A stretch of DNA of 64,000 nt from Lepidostoma basale (GCA_022606425.2 JAHDVF020000047.1:372001-436000), one strand, 5' to 3'. Positions 32,010 to 42,900 are shown, counted from the stretch's first letter. Made by a program: numbers and translations. The notes: generated from the sequence alone by a model not told the origin.

Positions 32010-32850
32010 AATTGAAGCTAGCGAGATTCGCTTGTACCCAAGCTTCACCAGGGCAATATAAAAAAAAATAAAGTCATGTTTTTTATTATTTCTTCAATAC
32101 TTAACAATGTTTCAAAATAAATTTAAATCACTCTTTACTATGTTATCTTATTATCTGCGGCACATATATTTATAAATTTAGGACTTTTTCTACTTCAAAA
32201 GTGAAAAAAATAGTGCTTTAATTCATAAATAATTCGTCTTTCTGATTGCAGCTTCATAAGTAAATACTAGATACCAAATATTATTTTAAATTTAAATCTT
32301 GTTAAGACGGCGCTAATTAATGTTAATAAAAATTTAATTAAATTTAATTCAATACATTTTTTTATAATGTTTATAATCGTGGTTCATAATAAATTAAATG
32401 GCACGTTAAAGAAGAAAATTATAATTACAAATGAAGATATTAAAAAAAATATACAAGAAAAATTTCAATTTTCATTAAAAATTAACTCTAGCACATTACA
32501 GTTAATTCGTGAATTGTAGAATAACAAATTACAGAAACTAATTAAGCTTAATTTAAACGTAAGAAAAACACTTCATTGTACATTATATGAAAAAAATATG
32601 AAGAAATGTTTTTTTGATAATTAATATTTTTAGAGCTTTGAAGTGGATAAAATTAATTAATTTACATCATGGAAAAATGTTTTTTAAGCTTTCTTGATGA
32701 TTTTAACCAGAACAGCCTTATTTTTTTTTACAAAAAAACTGTTTTTGTTAAAATCATAATCGGTCTATAAAGTTTTTAAGAATGCATTTTCGTAACAGAA
32801 AATATTTTTCAAAACATTATATTTTTTATATTTTTATATTTTATGATTTT
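32010..32850. other. FB6 arm, then AT-rich sequence without genes
   Basis: 32030-32070 has an FB6-type arm (gcgagattcgcttgtaccc, aagcttcaccagggc). The rest is extremely AT-rich with no motif. Confidence 0.45.
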
Positions 32851-32851
32851 T

Positions 32852-33035
32852 TCTCAAACTAACTAACCATCACGCCTATTCTCCGAAGGAATCGGCTGAA
32901 AGAATGGTTCGCCAGATTATTATTTCCTGACATACTTCTTTTGGCTTCTCAATATTCATATACACGATGATATTTCGACTCCGCACGTGGCTGACGTTTA
33001 ATATTTGATAGGTTTGATCGTTCCACGTTTTCCTG
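32852..33035 (-). mobile_element. LINE A 3' end, short
   Basis: Plus strand: aaactaactaaccatcacgc, gaatggttcgccagatt, ctccgcacgtggctgacg, gatcgttccacgttttcctg. The inverted 3' end of LINE A, 180 bp. Confidence 0.75.
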
Positions 33036-33279
33036 TCATTTTATTTTATTTTTCTGTGTTTACCTGTGCACATTTATTCAGTCTGTTATATATAATGTAT
33101 ATAATATATAAAGTGAACAAATTTGACCGTTGAATTAATAGAAAAATAATTGAAATGAAGTACCTACGTTAACAGGTTATCTTATACTGTATATTTTTAT
33201 ATCTCTCTCTTGAAAACAATAGCATATAAGATAAAGAGTTTCCTTTTGCCCAATCAACAGTTTAAAACAATTATCTATT

Positions 33280-33367
33280 TTGTTTTCATACCACTATGTT
33301 TTGTTTTATTGAAACAACCGGTTTCGTTTCCGCCGGATCTTCACTAGGGTTAAAAAACACATAAATT
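33280..33367 (-). repeat. Foldback FB6 arm with hammerhead-like order
   Basis: Plus strand aacaaccggtttcgtttcc, gccggatcttcactagggtt. On the minus strand: CTAGTGA, A, GATCC, loop, GAA, ACCGGT, T. The core is degenerate. Confidence 0.5.
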
Positions 33368-33680
33368 ACTAACTAATAATCACGATTTCTGCCCGAAAGG
33401 GTAGGTGGAAAGAATATACCTGCTTTTTCCTGACAATCGTCTCTCAATTCCTCAACATTGTCATGCGCGCTCGTCGATTTTTCAGACGCTTCACGTGGCC
33501 GACATTCAATATTTGATCGTGCCACCTTTTCCTCGGTGTACCTCTATTTCTAGTTCCATTAACATCATCAACATATTCTTTTTTTACTGTTCTTTCTTCA
33601 TTAATTCTTTCCATGTGTTCAAATCATCTCTTTCATTATTTTGTTTATGAAACTTTCATTCGCACTGCTTTCACAACTAT
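33368..33680 (-). mobile_element. LINE A 3' end, decayed
   Basis: Plus strand actaactaataatcacgat, gaaagggtaggtggaaagaa, then the inverted RSxKNRRA, GRPRK and NVNDVNGTRNRG segments and cattcgcactgctttcac. Frameshifts throughout. Confidence 0.75.
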
Positions 33681-33689
33681 ATTTAAAAA

Positions 33690-34080
33690 AAAACAGCGGT
33701 TTAAAAATATTTTAAATATTGCCATACCACAAATTAAGTGCTTCATATGAAAGTATAAGGGTTAAAAGGTTCAAGGAAAAGACAGTTTTAAGTACTCGAG
33801 AATAAGGGTAGATAACAGAGCGTATAAGAATGAGTTCATACGGAAAATAGCGAAGGAAGTAAGGTAAAGTTAATTATCTTATCTCGAGTAGTGATAGAAA
33901 ATAGGTTTCCGCAGAATTGGACTTGTCCTTCGGTCCGCGTTCCCCGAGGACAGCGATCGTGTCTCGTGCTTCTAAGAGTCAGCGAATTCTCTCCGAGAAC
34001 CGCTCTGTCTATGGAGTGTGCCTTAATAACTACTGAACCAGCATAACCTATATCTCTTGTACTATTTCATTGAATAATTG
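33690..34080. other. No gene seen
   Basis: A 37-codon stretch (33755-33867) reads KDSFKYSRIRVDNRAYKNEF and ends before ggtaaagtt; it has no known motif. A GC-richer patch lies at 33920-34010. Confidence 0.3.
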
Positions 34081-34084
34081 TATT

Positions 34085-34590
34085 TTTATAATATAACCCC
34101 AATGTTTGGAAGCGAAGCATGGAACTGGCAGAAGAAGGATGAGAGTAGAATAAATGCGGTAGAGATGAGGTCCCTAAGACGTATGTGTGATAGAACGATA
34201 TACGACAGAATCTCAAATGCTGATATAAGAAAGGAATGTAGAGCGGAAGAAGGTATTATGAACAAAATTATGAAAGGATCGCTGCGTTTTTTCGGACATA
34301 TGGAACGCATGGATGGAGAAAAAATGGCTTAGAAAGTATACGTTAATGATGTTAATGGGGTACGAAGTCGAGGCAGACCGAGGAAAACATGGCATGACCA
34401 AATTAATCAAATTTTAAAGGTTGGTCATGTTGGAAGTCGGAGGAATCGACGTGCGTGTATGACTCGTTGTATGAATGTGGAGGAACTAGAGAGGTTTGCC
34501 AGGATAGAGTAGTGTGGCGGTCCATTCTCTCTGCCTACCCCTGCGGGGAAACGGCGTGATGGTTTGTTTGTTTGTTCAGTTATTGTAAAA
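34085..34590 (+). mobile_element. LINE A 3' end, GTTT tail
   Basis: The frame 34078-34332 reads MFGSEAWNWQKKDESRINAV, EMRSLRRMCDRTIYDRISNA and GSLRFFGHMERMDGEKMA, then a stop, then VYVNDVNGVRSRGRPRKTWH, VGHVGSRRNRRACMTRC. The end is aaacggcgtgatgg plus GTTTGTTTGTTTG. The VNGVRS subfamily with GTTT tail is shared with 8693, 10331 and 59018. Confidence 0.85.
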
Positions 34591-34751
34591 GTGTCATTTA
34601 TTACTAAGTTAAAACGCAAAATATAACATCCAATTCCACGTAAATAAAAAGTCATCGTAAATGGAAATACACGTTGATTAACGACATATGACTACTAGTA
34701 AAAGTTAAACGAAATTTATGTACGAAATATAAAACAATTAATCAATAAAAT

Positions 34752-34950
34752 ATACGAATGAAAACGTCTGTTTTTTTTAAGTTTTATTATATTTTGTGTG
34801 AATGACATGTTTCTCCCGTGTAAGGCATTACCAAACGTGGCACGTCATTCACATAAAATACCTTTAAGCTTCTAGAAAACCGTCTTTCCATTCCTTTTAA
34901 TTATTTACTTTACGGAGTTTGATATTATTTTTCAAGAAAGTAAAAAATAA
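34752..34950. mobile_element. Foldback FB3 copy f
   Basis: Arms atacgaatgaaaacgtctg...gacatgtttctccc and ggcacgtcattcac...cttctagaaaaccg, centre shortened to ggcattaccaaacg. Right flank ggagtttgatattatttttc. Confidence 0.7.
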
Positions 34951-35066
34951 AACATTCATTAATAAATCATGCTATTTTTTAACGAGACTGTTTTCTAGAA
35001 GTTTTATTATATTTGTTTTTAATTTTATTTTATGTACTTTGTATATTTAACATCATTAAAATTACA

Positions 35067-35106
35067 TATAAGACATGTTTCGGACAACCAGTCCTGCTTC
35101 AGTGAT
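35067..35106 (-). ncRNA. Hammerhead-like core, FB2 left arm
   Basis: Minus strand: TATCA, CTGAAGC (A9 changed to C), A, GGAC, loop TGGTT, GTCC, GAA, ACATGT, C, TTATA. Stem II and the palindrome are intact; the core change would impair catalysis. Confidence 0.5.
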
Positions 35107-35176
35107 ACATATGCGTAATACGATACACATTAAAAATATTATAAAATTGAAATAATTAAAAAAAAAAATTAAATTG

Positions 35177-35217
35177 TATCACTGAAGAAGGACTGGTTAT
35201 CCGAAACATGTCTAATT
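35177..35217 (+). ncRNA. Hammerhead-like core, FB2 right arm
   Basis: TATCA (35177-35181), CTGAAGA (35182-35188), A, GGAC, loop, ATCC, GAA (35203-35205), ACATGT (35206-35211), C, TAATT. One stem II pair and two stem I pairs are lost. Confidence 0.5.
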
Positions 35218-35344
35218 TGTAATTTTAATTGTGTTGTATATATAATTAACTTATTAATTAATTAATTAATTAATATATAATGTAAATAAAAAAGAAAAAG
35301 ACAAATAAAACATCTACAATACAAAGTATGGCGAACATAGAAGA

Positions 35345-35940
35345 AATAGAAGAAAAAATAAATAAAATTAAAAACTTAATGTTTAGAATCTAAACAGCCA
35401 TTGTTAATTGAATTCAATATAAATATGTAGCTTTTTTAAATATAGCGTGCATGTATTGTGTATTACAAATTTAAGTATAAGTGGTTAAGATTGTGAGACG
35501 CGTCTTTTGAAAATAATAATCCATTAAAAACTAGGCTTAAAAGATCCACGTAGCGAGGTGCTCAACTAATAAGTAAACACGTAGCACGGTTATGAGTGTT
35601 ATCAGGGAATGTTACGCTATTTTATCACCATCCTTCTATGTGCGCGTACGTGCAGACTGGCGTAAATAAGTGTACGGTAGCGTTTTAAAGAACCCCCTAA
35701 CGTTAATATTCAATAGCTGGTTCAGACTGTTTCCCGACTGCCTTCGGTGCGTCTACCGCTACCGGCGCGGCTGTAGTTAGGCGCTGAGGAAACACCAGTT
35801 ATTACCTATAATAAATTAACGCCTGTAATCACAACTAAAATTGGTCGACCTTTGCGATTTCTGTCGTTGAGTATTGCTTTCGCTACAAGAGCCGCATTCT
35901 CTACTCAATATATTAACTACCCCCGATAATTTGTAATAAA
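35345..35940. other. No gene seen
   Basis: 35560-35930 is GC-richer (cttcggtgcgtctaccgc, taccggcgcggctgtagt), single-copy here and without an open frame. Confidence 0.35.
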
Positions 35941-35952
35941 AGCACACATGAA

Positions 35953-36367
35953 TACAAAAGTCCGGATCGTCCATGTCAACATGTGCAACATCGAAAAAAA
36001 CATTATGTGTTATTACTTTATTGCTAAATTAAAAAAAAAACGGTAGATACTTGGAACATAAATTAAATATACAATATGTGCACCATTTAAAAAAAACATT
36101 TTGTGTTAAATTATTTTTATTTTGTTATTTTTATTTTATATCATTGTATTTTATATTATTTGTTTTAGATTTATTTTGTGTGTGTTGGACTATCGAAGTG
36201 TGCGCGGGAGATGCCTATTGGTGGCGATGAGGTTCGCAACCCATCACACCGCGTCTCCCGCGGGGCGAATTAAGAAGGATGGAGTGCCGCATCAGTAAAA
36301 GTGTGACAGTCCATTCTTTCTGCCTACCCTTTCGGGGAAACGGCGTGATGGTTAGTAAGTTAGTTTT
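35953..36367 (+). mobile_element. SINE-like element with LINE A 3' tail, 12-bp target duplication
   Basis: Exact AGCACACATGAA at 35941-35952 and 36368-36379 bounds a 415-bp insert. It starts tacaaaagtccggatcgtcc, has a GC-rich part (gtgtgcgcgggagatgcc, cacaccgcgtctcccgcgg) and ends with the LINE A 3' end (gtgacagtccattctttctg, aaacggcgtgatgg) and a GTTA-type tail. A second copy lies inverted at 62060-62480. It has no coding capacity. It is either a SINE using the LINE A machinery through a shared tail, or an internally deleted LINE A that keeps both ends. Confidence 0.8.
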
Positions 36368-36544
36368 AGCACACATGAACATGTAAAAGTTAATTCTATT
36401 ACATATATAATTGTACATTAGGATAGAAAAGTACTTAGTCTTATCCAGGAATACCGGAAAAATCATGGCACCATTAAATGAATCAAGTTTCTTCTACAAT
36501 ATATTTTCCATCATTTGCAGTTGTGGATTCACATTTGAAAAACA

Positions 36545-36800
36545 TTGTAAATAATGAAAACAAAAAAAAAATTATACAAAATTTCTTTATTATTATATAT
36601 TTCGTGTGCTTCCACTTGTATTTAACATCGACCGATTTCGGCAGCTTGCTGCCATCTTCTGGTCTGGTCACCAGAAGATGGCAGCAAACTGCCGAAACCG
36701 GTCGACGTTAAACACAAGTGGAAGCACATTAAATATATAATAATAAATAAATTTTGCAATTTTTTGTTTTGTTTTCATTATTTAAAATGAACTTCTACCA
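36545..36800. mobile_element. Foldback FB5 copy, both arms, asymmetric right extension
   Basis: About 110-bp arms: left tttcgtgtgcttccacttg, acatcgaccgatttcggc; right aaaccggtcgacgttaaac, aagtggaagcacatt. The right side continues with aaaatgaacttctaccaag, also seen after the copy at 50309. The right arm has the shared core: CAGAAGA (36672-36678), T, GGCAG, CAAA, CTGCC, GAA, ACCGGT (36697-36702), C. Confidence 0.75.
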
Positions 36801-36945
36801 AGAAATTTCAATTAAAAATATTGATTATTTAAATACATTGTACATATTTTGGCGACTCTTTTTTTTAAACTTTTTTCGAACCGGGCACAAAAAAACTATA
36901 AAGTTTTTTTAAAATAAATTGTTTTTCTAAACTCATTCAATATCG

Positions 36946-37205
36946 ACGACCTTCGTGGCAGAGTGGTTAGAAGCTCTGACTTCCATACCGAAGGTCCCGG
37001 GTTCGATTCCCGGCGATGGCAGTGTGATTGTCACATTGTCGTTGGTCTGGTGTAGAATTCACGTGACAATAAAATGGCGATAGATTGGCTACCTATCACA
37101 TGTCACGTGGATCATCAATATAATAGCTAAAAATAATGTGTATACAGTAATTGGGTTTAAGCGACCTGTTGTATACAAGAAAAAAAAAAAAAAAAAAAAA
37201 AAAAT
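36946..37205 (+). mobile_element. tRNA-derived SINE copy 2
   Basis: Head ccttcgtggcagagtggtta (A-box-like) and cgggttcgattcccgg (B-box); body gtgtgattgtcacattgtc, gaattcacgtgacaataaaa, gctacctatcacatgtcacg. It ends in a long A run (37175-37203), unlike the AAT tail of copy 1. Confidence 0.85.
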
Positions 37206-37214
37206 ATATATTAA

Positions 37215-37515
37215 AGAAATGTCGACTATATTTTAAAAACCTCACAATTGATTATATTTTGTCGCGACCGCTGTTTCTCTAACCGATTTTTGCATCGTCA
37301 GCTCTTACAATCAACTAACTAACACAGTAAGTTGTTTGTAAGACCTGACGATGCTAACATCGATTAACGAAACAGCTGTCGCGACAAAATATAATCAATT
37401 GTGGTATTTATAACAAAGTTTTTTTATTTAAACAGTTCATAATGTTGAAATATCAAAATGTTTCCGCCAAAGCAATGGATTATCTTACTAAATTTTACTT
37501 AGGTTATTAAAAAAA
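37215..37515. mobile_element. Foldback FB1 copy, both arms
   Basis: Left arm ttgattatattttgtcgcg, accgctgtttctctaacc; right arm cgattaacgaaacagctgtc, gcgacaaaatataatcaatt, then outer aaatatcaaaatgtttccgcc and aaagcaatggattatc. The core in the right arm is CTGACGA, T, GCTAAC, ATCG, ATTAAC, GAA, ACAGCTGT, C. Confidence 0.75.
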
Positions 37516-37519
37516 AAAT

Positions 37520-37620
37520 ATGACACGATGTATGAAAGTTGAGGAAGCGAGAAAAATATTTCAGGAAATAATGGTGTGGCGATCTTTTTTTTCTGCCATC
37601 CCCTTCTATGGTTTGTTAGA
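37520..37620 (+). mobile_element. LINE A fragment, 100 bp
   Basis: TRCMKVEEARKIFQE followed by gtggcgatctttttttctgc and ctatggtttgttag, a decayed LINE A end. Confidence 0.65.
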
Positions 37621-37639
37621 TTTTTTTAGATAGCCAATA

Positions 37640-37960
37640 GTAATATCACGGAATGCAAGGAGTAGGTATCGACCAGTGAGGGGATATTCTATTCCGGACC
37701 TGAGTGGTAAAATAAGTGAATTGTATTAGCAGCCTTGTTCCACCCGAGGGCAGTAATCACCCCCAGTCACGGAACCCCGACACCCCGGGCGCTGCTTCAG
37801 CCAAACAACCCGCCGAGAATCGTCTGCACGTTTTTCCTTAGGTGTACCCCGCCCTATCGGGTGATCTCCGGGTTTATATGCAGCCTGCATGCATTGCAAT
37901 AAACGGAATACTAAAAACAATTGTCTCGTTTTGCTGTGTGTGCTGGAGTGCTACAATTTG
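37640..37960 (+). repeat. Possible solo LTR
   Basis: GC-rich start (ccgagggcagtaatcacccc, ggcgctgcttcagcc), a TATA-like gggtttatatgcagcc at about 37870, an AATAAA at 37898-37903, and an end ggagtgctaca. This is the usual plan of an LTR (U3, TATA, poly-A signal, CA end), but there is no second copy, internal region or target duplication in the window. Confidence 0.3.
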
Positions 37961-38039
37961 ATTTTTTGGTCTTAAACTTCTCCTAAATCTAATGTTTTTC
38001 TGCCCATTATTATTCTCTAAAAAAATATTAATAACCAAT

Positions 38040-38410
38040 TGGGTTTTATACAGCATTTTGAATGTATACAAATACTTGTAGACGAATACTGGATTTTATT
38101 TACCCATTGCGGGTTATCAATTCAAGGATTAATCTAATCTTCATAGATGGCGCTGGTCTGTTAATTGAAACTGACATGTGAATTGCGGTGTTGGATATTA
38201 ACATATATACAACTTCCAAAAATTTGTCAGACATAGTGGTCATAAGAAAGGTGGAATGGGGAATGTTATATTACATAAAGCGTGCGCTTAACCCAACCAA
38301 TGACAGGTCATAAGTCCTGTAAACACCTCGATCACCATATTCAGTTTCCAGTTTGCATCTTTGTCTCTATTGAGATAAAATTAATCCCAATTGGGTTATT
38401 TGGATACATT
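38040..38410 (-). repeat. 470-520-bp repeat unit, one inverted copy
   Basis: Plus strand: caaatacttgtagacgaata, cccattgcgggttatc, ggtggaatggggaatg, ccaatgacaggtcataagtc, ctctattgagataaaatta. It matches inverted 60090-60560. See 43466-44095 for the array form. Confidence 0.7.
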
Positions 38411-38890
38411 TTTAGATCTCACTTCTAATTATGTAATGTTTCAGGTATATTTTAAATTGAGTTGTAGTGACACTCCTTGTGTCTTTTGGTAGTTCATTGT
38501 AAAGTTTCAGCCCATTGTTCAATATCCTTGATTGCCCTGTCTTAGTTCGTGCATTCGGTAAGTGATATTTGTTAACGTTCTTGGTCCAGTGTCTGTGTAT
38601 GTCTGAATTTTTAGTTAATTTGTAGCTGTTGTCTGTTGTCTCCTCCATGGTCACTCTGTGTACAATTTTCAATGTCTCAAATTTGGTCAGGTCCGATATG
38701 TCCGTTTGTTTTGTTTGTTTGTATACTTGTATGGTTGGGGTAAGATATTTAATGTTATAAGCTAATTTTACCTTTTTTTTGTTGTCTTTGGAGTCTGGAG
38801 ATGTCCTTTTGGTTTCCTGTCCCCCAGAATTGAATCATGTATGTCAGTCAGCTTTTAACATAAGCTTCGTACATCATAATTTTTTCTTTT
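38411..38890 (-). mobile_element. LINE G C-terminal fragment
   Basis: Minus strand frame 38672-38412 reads MKIVHRVTMEETTDNSYKLT, YHLPNARTKTGQSRILNNGL and KLYNELPKDTRSVTTTQFK. The LYNELP...FK block is the usual end of several non-LTR retrotransposon proteins. Upstream, in shifted frames, MIQFWG and TSIQTNKTN-like text continues to about 38890. Confidence 0.65.
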
Positions 38891-38929
38891 CTTTAACCAT
38901 GTTATGGTTATTATAATTGATGCCAAATA

Positions 38930-39330
38930 GTTTCTTTATTGTTTCTTGAACAATTACGTGAAACTCCATTTTAAAGAATTAATTAGAATGAAAACGTCTG
39001 TCTTCTAGGAGTTTTAACATATTTTAGATGAAATGACATGTTTCGCCCTTCTAAGACATTATCGAATGTTTAATAATGCCGTTTTCTTTCAAATTAATTA
39101 CCAACCAGTTTCGCTTAGACCCAAGCTTCATCAAGCAGTATAATATCTGGCAACAATTATAAAATGGCATCATTAAAACGATTATTTAAAAAAATATATA
39201 TTAAAAATTAAAATTAAATGAACACAAACATGTTTCGGACTAAGAAGTAAATTATTTTAGATTTAGTTTAGATAGTAAAGCTAACTAGAAACATGTTTAT
39301 GATAATTTAATTTAAATATTTAATAAATTA
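38930..39330. repeat. Foldback fragments FB3, FB6 and FB2-like
   Basis: 38930-39085: FB3 left flank and arm (tgtcttctaggagttttaac, gacatgtttcgcccttc). 39095-39140: FB6 arm (accaaccagtttcgcttag, agcttcatcaagcag). 39190-39330: decayed FB2-like halves (caaacatgtttcggac, gaaacatgtttatgataat). Confidence 0.55.
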
Positions 39331-39879
39331 TTGTTTACAAAGAAATAACCAATGTTTTATACCATTATTCAAGAAACAATAAAAAACATAAAATTTTTAA
39401 ATACCAATCAAATAGACCATTAACATATTTTTCTGCTCGAAGCAAAATCAAAAAATGTACATTTGTTAGCCCGAGAGAATTACTGATATCGAATAGAAAT
39501 GTGCCACAACTTCCTTCAGAAGAAACTTAACAGAGCTTTTGTTATGAATACAAAGATTACATAAAATCCTGCAATTCTGCAGTGGTTTGCAAACTTAATG
39601 TTGCATACATTCACCATTGTTGTTTTTGTATGCTTATTTCATACGACGCACTCGGAATACTATAACCATTAAAAGAAAATTATGACGCTACATATTTTAT
39701 GTGAAGTGATTTGTATACAAATCTGTATATTTAAATATTTTCTAATAATAATGAAATAAAAATATGTTTTTTTATTCAATACTTCCACGTATCGAAATCA
39801 ACATTACACTAGAAGTTAGTAAAAAATCGTCTAATTATAAAAACCATCAATTATAAACGGTTATTATAAACTTCTTCTC

Positions 39880-41172
39880 TGATTTCAATCATGGGATTGG
39901 TTTGCAGCAATTTCCCCTATACTTTCCATTCTTCCCTGTCTTGTGCGGCTCTTTTGAAATCTGCATATGATGAGCAGCGCACGTCCACTAACAGGTTCTC
40001 CAGGTACTCTCGGCGTGGGCGTCCCCTAGAGTTTGTCCCCTCGGTCATACCCTCCATTATGGCATGCAAGAGACCTTCTTGACGTATTGCATGGCCGATC
40101 AATCTTGCACGCCTTTTGAACAAGGTCCTAAGCAGGTGCCTTCCTCCTTCGATTACTTAAAGAACTTCCATTCGTGATGTGGTCTCTCCAGGAAATTCCA
40201 AATAGTCTTCTATAGAACCACATCTCAAAAGCTTCTAGTCTCCGCTTATCCCTTTCGGATATGCACCATGTCTCGCAGCCGTACATCAAGACACTCCATA
40301 CATAGGTCTTGATAAGGAGTAATCTCAGTTTTAGGTCTATATTATTTGACTCCCCACGAGTGGAGTCCCCACGAGGCGAGATACTCGCTCATGTTTGAGA
40401 GGGTTCAGAAAAGATTTCTGAGATATCTCTACATGAGGGAGTTTGGTAGCTATCCGTGGCTTTATCCCACTGCATTCCTCTTGGGCATGCTGGGGACCAA
40501 TAGTTTATAGATAAGAAGGGATGGGTGCACACTTACCCATTTCTTCAGACTTATCAGGGGATTCTTTGAGAACTCCGTCATCTTGGAGGCTATCCATCTT
40601 TATGTTCCGGATGGCTATCTTTGACAGCGTCAGCACAGACTGTTTTATCTCCCAGCATGCAGAACCAACCTGCCTCTGTTGATGCCGGTGGGGAGAGCAA
40701 TCAAATTGCTGAACATGATCGCTTCGGAGATCGATGTCTTTCATATTCGTGAAAGTACATTCAGAAGACAAATACTCTTGACTTTGGAGAGTGTTTTGTA
40801 TTCCTAATGTCGAACCATCTCTCATGCGTTCCTGGTATTATATATTCCTTATGTTTTACCTGTTCTCAATAGATGCCTTAAACTATAAAAAATGTTTGTA
40901 ATGTCTTTTGAGAAAATAAACTGATTTGATTTGATTTGATTTGACTCAATTATTTTCGACATTTTATTAAATGCAAGCCCAGTCTGATGCATACGGCTGT
41001 AGATCTCGCTCTTAGACCGACCGTCCCATGTTATTTTGCTCCCGAGGTAGACTAACTCCTTGTTGTTCTTTAGTGGAACTCCTGACATCACTATTCTCAT
41101 CTGATGTTGCGTTCGGCCTACAGTCAGCAGCTTTGTTTTGTCTTTATTTATCTTCATGTCGTCTTTCTTCAT
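39880..41172 (-). mobile_element. LINE C2 (RTE-like), post-palm region, split by LINE B
   Basis: Minus strand: the part 41172-40948 reads MKINKDKTKLLTVGRTQHQM, ELVYLGSKITWDGRSKSEI and LAFNKMSKIIES, the end of the palm region. After the insertion it continues from 40343 with NIDLKLRLLLIKTYVWSVLM, YGCETW and RDKRRLEAFEMWFYRRLFG, then ARLIGHAIRQEGLLHAIMEG and RGRPRREYLENLLVDVR. A long RTE-like C-terminus with few frameshifts. The copy at 52490-52930 is the same family. Confidence 0.85.
40353..40938 (+). mobile_element. LINE B (Jockey-like) 3' end with 9-bp target duplication
   Basis: Exact ATTTGACTC at 40344-40352 and 40939-40947 bounds a 586-bp insert. The frame reads RYSLMFERVQKRFLRYLYMR, EFGSYPWLYPTAFLLGMLGT, FFRLIRGFFENSVILEAI and CRTNLPLLMPVGRAIKLLNM to TLESVLYS and a stop near 40807, with two internal stops. 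The 3' untranslated region and TGATT-repeat tail (40920-40938) follow. The target is the LINE C2 copy, whose uninterrupted sequence is seen at 52490. Confidence 0.92.
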
Positions 41173-41179
41173 AAACTAT

Positions 41180-42110
41180 CAACCATCAATTATAAACTAT
41201 TTTTTAAGACTGCTTAAAAAGAAAAAAAAGAAAAATATTCAATCGGTCGCTATTTTGTAAAAAAAAATTCGTTTACGCTTAACGATAACTACATTCATAC
41301 AGATTATAATAAACTTTGGTTTTATTTTTTCAGAGAATCCCTTTTCGAGAAATCGATGTGACTGTGAATTTTTAAGACTCTACAGCAACGCTGATAACTT
41401 TGTTACTATTAAATATTTTTCAATAAAAAATTATAAAAAGTATATTGAATGTAAAATAAAGAAAACGCGATCCGCAAATTCCTTAATTATCCCTGTAAAA
41501 AATCCCGAAAATCACTTATTTCTTCACCCGCCACAGTGGCTATCCCCCTTAATTCCGATGTTCCGTGATTTAAAAATAAAATAAAATATTTTTCATTAAA
41601 ATAATAACACAATTCTGTTTGTGTCTCACAAAAAACGAGTATAATAAATGATTGAAACATGCTGTTTGAAAGACTGCCACGTATGGTCGGATAGGCTACG
41701 AGAGGCGCGATTTTAATGAAAACAGTGTGATTCAGGGTGTGAACAGTCATAATAGGACAGGGAATCAGGTTGAAAAATATAATACAAAAATATTTGATGA
41801 GTAAAAATCCTTTTTAATACATGTTCACAATATGTCTTAAATGTATTCATGTTGGACCAGAAATTAGCAAATTGGATCGTGTTTTTAAAACCATGGATGA
41901 TGAACCATAGTAATGAAAAAACAATCCAATTTAATGATTGTTGATAATTATTATTTTGATGAGAAGACACAAAAAATATATAAAATAATAATAACTGACA
42001 AATAAATTTATTTTTCACTGTATTTTTTTATATTATGGAATAGAATTAATTACACTGTTTATACGAGTATTCCACTTGAATTAAATTATTATTTTTTATG
42101 GAAATATTAA
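41180..42110. other. No gene seen
   Basis: AT-rich. Frames of 87 and 101 codons on the minus strand (41487-41750, 41713-42018) have no recognisable motif and biased composition; they are treated as chance. Confidence 0.4.
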
Positions 42111-42111
42111 A

Positions 42112-42495
42112 TGTATGATAGAATATCTAATGATGAAACAAGAAAAGAATGTAAAGAAGATGAATTTGTGATAAATAAAATTAAGAAAGGGTTACTAAGA
42201 TGGTTTGGACATATGGAACGAATGGATGAGGGAAGAATGGTTAAAAAATATATACAAGTAGTGTGAATGGAAAAAGAAGTCGAGGAAGACCAAGGAAGAC
42301 ATGGGATGACCAAATTAATCAATTACTGAAAGGCGGCCATGTTCGAAGTAGGAACAATCGACGAGCGTGCATTTCACGATGTGTGAATATAGAAGAGGCG
42401 CGAGAATTATGTCAGGATAAAAAAAATGTGGCGATCATCCTCTCTGCCTATCTCTCCAGGGAAACGGCGTGATGGCTAGTTAGTTAGTTATTAAA
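42112..42495 (+). mobile_element. LINE A 3' end
   Basis: MYDRISNDETRKECKEDEF, KIKKGLLRWFGHMERMDEGR, then a frameshift, SSVNGKRSRGRPRKTWDDQI, KGGHVRSRNNRRACISRCVN and SLREL-type end; tail GTTAGTTAGTTA. TSSVSGKRS-type subfamily. Confidence 0.85.
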
Positions 42496-42584
42496 TATAT
42501 AACTGTTACATTTTTACACCATTTTATTCTATATAAATATTAAATAAATACAAGTGAAATAAAAATAGTATTTTTACCTTTATT

Positions 42585-42900
42585 AAAAATACAATGGAAT
42601 TCCACAGTGTTAACGTCTTAACCTTCAATAAGGTTTATTTTTTATTATTAATTTAAGGTTTTAAAACTGTGACATTTTTTATTTTTGTATTTTAATGAAT
42701 AATAAAAACTATTTACTCCACTTCAAAATGACGGTTTTCTATTACATGTTTCGGAAGGTTTTTATCCTTCTTTGGTGTACAAATTTAAAAGATAGATTAG
42801 CAGGAAATTGTTTGTACCATACTATTACAAAAAAATGTCACCGAAGAAAGTTAAAGACCATCCGAAACACGTCTGTGAAAAATGTGTTGAGAATTAATAT
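42585..42900. mobile_element. Foldback FB4-related copy, both halves
   Basis: Left ttacatgtttcggaaggttt, ttatccttctttggtgtac; right gtcaccgaagaaagttaaag, accatccgaaacacgtctg. The outer left end has atggaattccacagtgttaa, shared with 25330, 54965 and 58775. Core stem II is AAGG/CCTT on the left half. Confidence 0.6.

Larger units (their letters stand above)
35025..35340. mobile_element. Foldback FB2 copy, compact
   Basis: Left arm with gacatgtttcggacaacc, tcctgcttcagtgata; right arm with tatcactgaagaaggactgg, ttatccgaaacatgtc. Between them only about 70 bp, so this is a shortened form. The right end has aatacaaagtatggcgaac and a TTAA repeat at 35250-35275. Confidence 0.75.

Noticed and set aside
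40505..40825. 106-codon minus frame
   Set aside because: Antisense of the LINE B insertion, whose ends are fixed by a target duplication.
41713..42018. 101-codon minus frame (and 41487-41750)
   Set aside because: AT-driven composition and no motif or context; treated as chance.
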